This document shows, piece after piece, positions 45,988-46,042 of a stretch of 46,042 nucleotides of DNA. Position numbers and translations under genes: made by a program. Below the pieces are notes generated by a model. The model saw nothing but the letters and a program-made list of their open reading frames with translations, did not search any database and had not been told where the DNA came from. The stretch comes from Spongospora subterranea (Eukaryota; Endomyxa; Phytomyxea; Plasmodiophorida; Plasmodiophoridae), in the NCBI GenBank assembly GCA_900404475.1, contig OUQQ01000136.1:44529-90570 (forward strand). Direction: 5' to 3'. Position 1 is the first letter of the stretch. Each line of letters starts with the position of its first letter.

Positions 45988-46042
45988 TACAGTGAAACCT
46001 CCATATAAGGTACAGCCCATAAAAGGTACAGTTCCATATATG
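45988..46042 (+). mobile_element. Probable terminal inverted repeat of a pogo/Tigger-type transposon, cut by window end
   Basis: TA at 45988-45989 is followed by CAGTGAAACCTCCATATAAG and two spaced AAGGTACAG words. Tc1/mariner elements of the pogo group insert at TA and begin with CAGT(N)xACCTC followed by TATAA-like words. The transposase, if any, lies outside the window. Confidence 0.55.

Overview
This is a stretch of nuclear eukaryotic DNA. The genes are split by many small GT-AG introns, most of them 45-65 bp, often with a CTAAC/CTAAT-like branch point just before the acceptor. There are no operons, no ribosome-binding sites and no CRISPR array. A cilium/flagellum gene (CFAP65-like) argues for a flagellated or zoosporic organism, and the short introns and tightly packed genes suggest a protist or zoosporic fungus-like lineage. 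I cannot name the taxon. A plant/protist-type histone methyltransferase (ATXR3/SDG2 family) sits beside general eukaryotic housekeeping genes, and TAA, TGA and TAG all appear to act as stops.

Layout. 1-839: 3' end of an unrecognised multi-spanning membrane protein (+). 1915-3600: RFT1 (-), ER N-glycosylation. 4306-7000: a transposon graveyard, with a MULE/FAR1-type DNA-binding domain and a LINE-type reverse transcriptase each present in two inverted, decayed copies. 7000-10448: no recognisable gene, but a large imperfect foldback. 10449-13926: a TOM1/GPR137-like seven-helix membrane protein (-), the exon junction core subunit Mago nashi (-) and a small four-helix orphan (+). 14096-20680: a large CFAP65-like flagellar gene (+), tail to tail with a choline-phosphate cytidylyltransferase (-). 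22918-24544: a membrane-anchored multicopper oxidase of laccase type (-). 25488-27119: an unrecognised acidic protein (+).

28740-32300 is a second mobile and rearranged island. It holds a PIF/Harbinger element with one in-frame stop in the transposase, a palindromic duplication of its second ORF, an assembly gap flanked by identical 327-bp sequences, and a 75-bp-arm hairpin. 32798-35944: HMG-CoA synthase (+) tail to tail with a PROPPIN (Atg18/WIPI) autophagy protein (-). 36521-40897: a bromodomain plus SET-domain protein of the ATXR3 family (-), headed by a 30-bp minisatellite. 41963-44864: the DEAH-box helicase DHX35 in 16 exons (+). 45551-46042: a 31-bp minisatellite followed by what looks like the terminal inverted repeat of a pogo/Tigger-type transposon cut off by the window end.

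The housekeeping genes do not form a pathway. Two (MAGO, DHX35) belong to mRNA splicing and surveillance, and three (RFT1, PCYT1, HMG-CoA synthase) to membrane, lipid and dolichol metabolism. Exon borders were set by hand from splice signals, reading phase and family similarity. For RFT1, TOM1-like, MAGO, PCYT1, the oxidase, HMG-CoA synthase, PROPPIN and DHX35 every junction is in phase. For CFAP65 and the ATXR3-like gene only part of the exon chain was worked out. The most unusual features are the bromodomain-ATXR3 fusion, the inverted transposon pairs, the iterated Harbinger subterminal motifs and a CTGTACAG-like motif that recurs upstream of several start codons.
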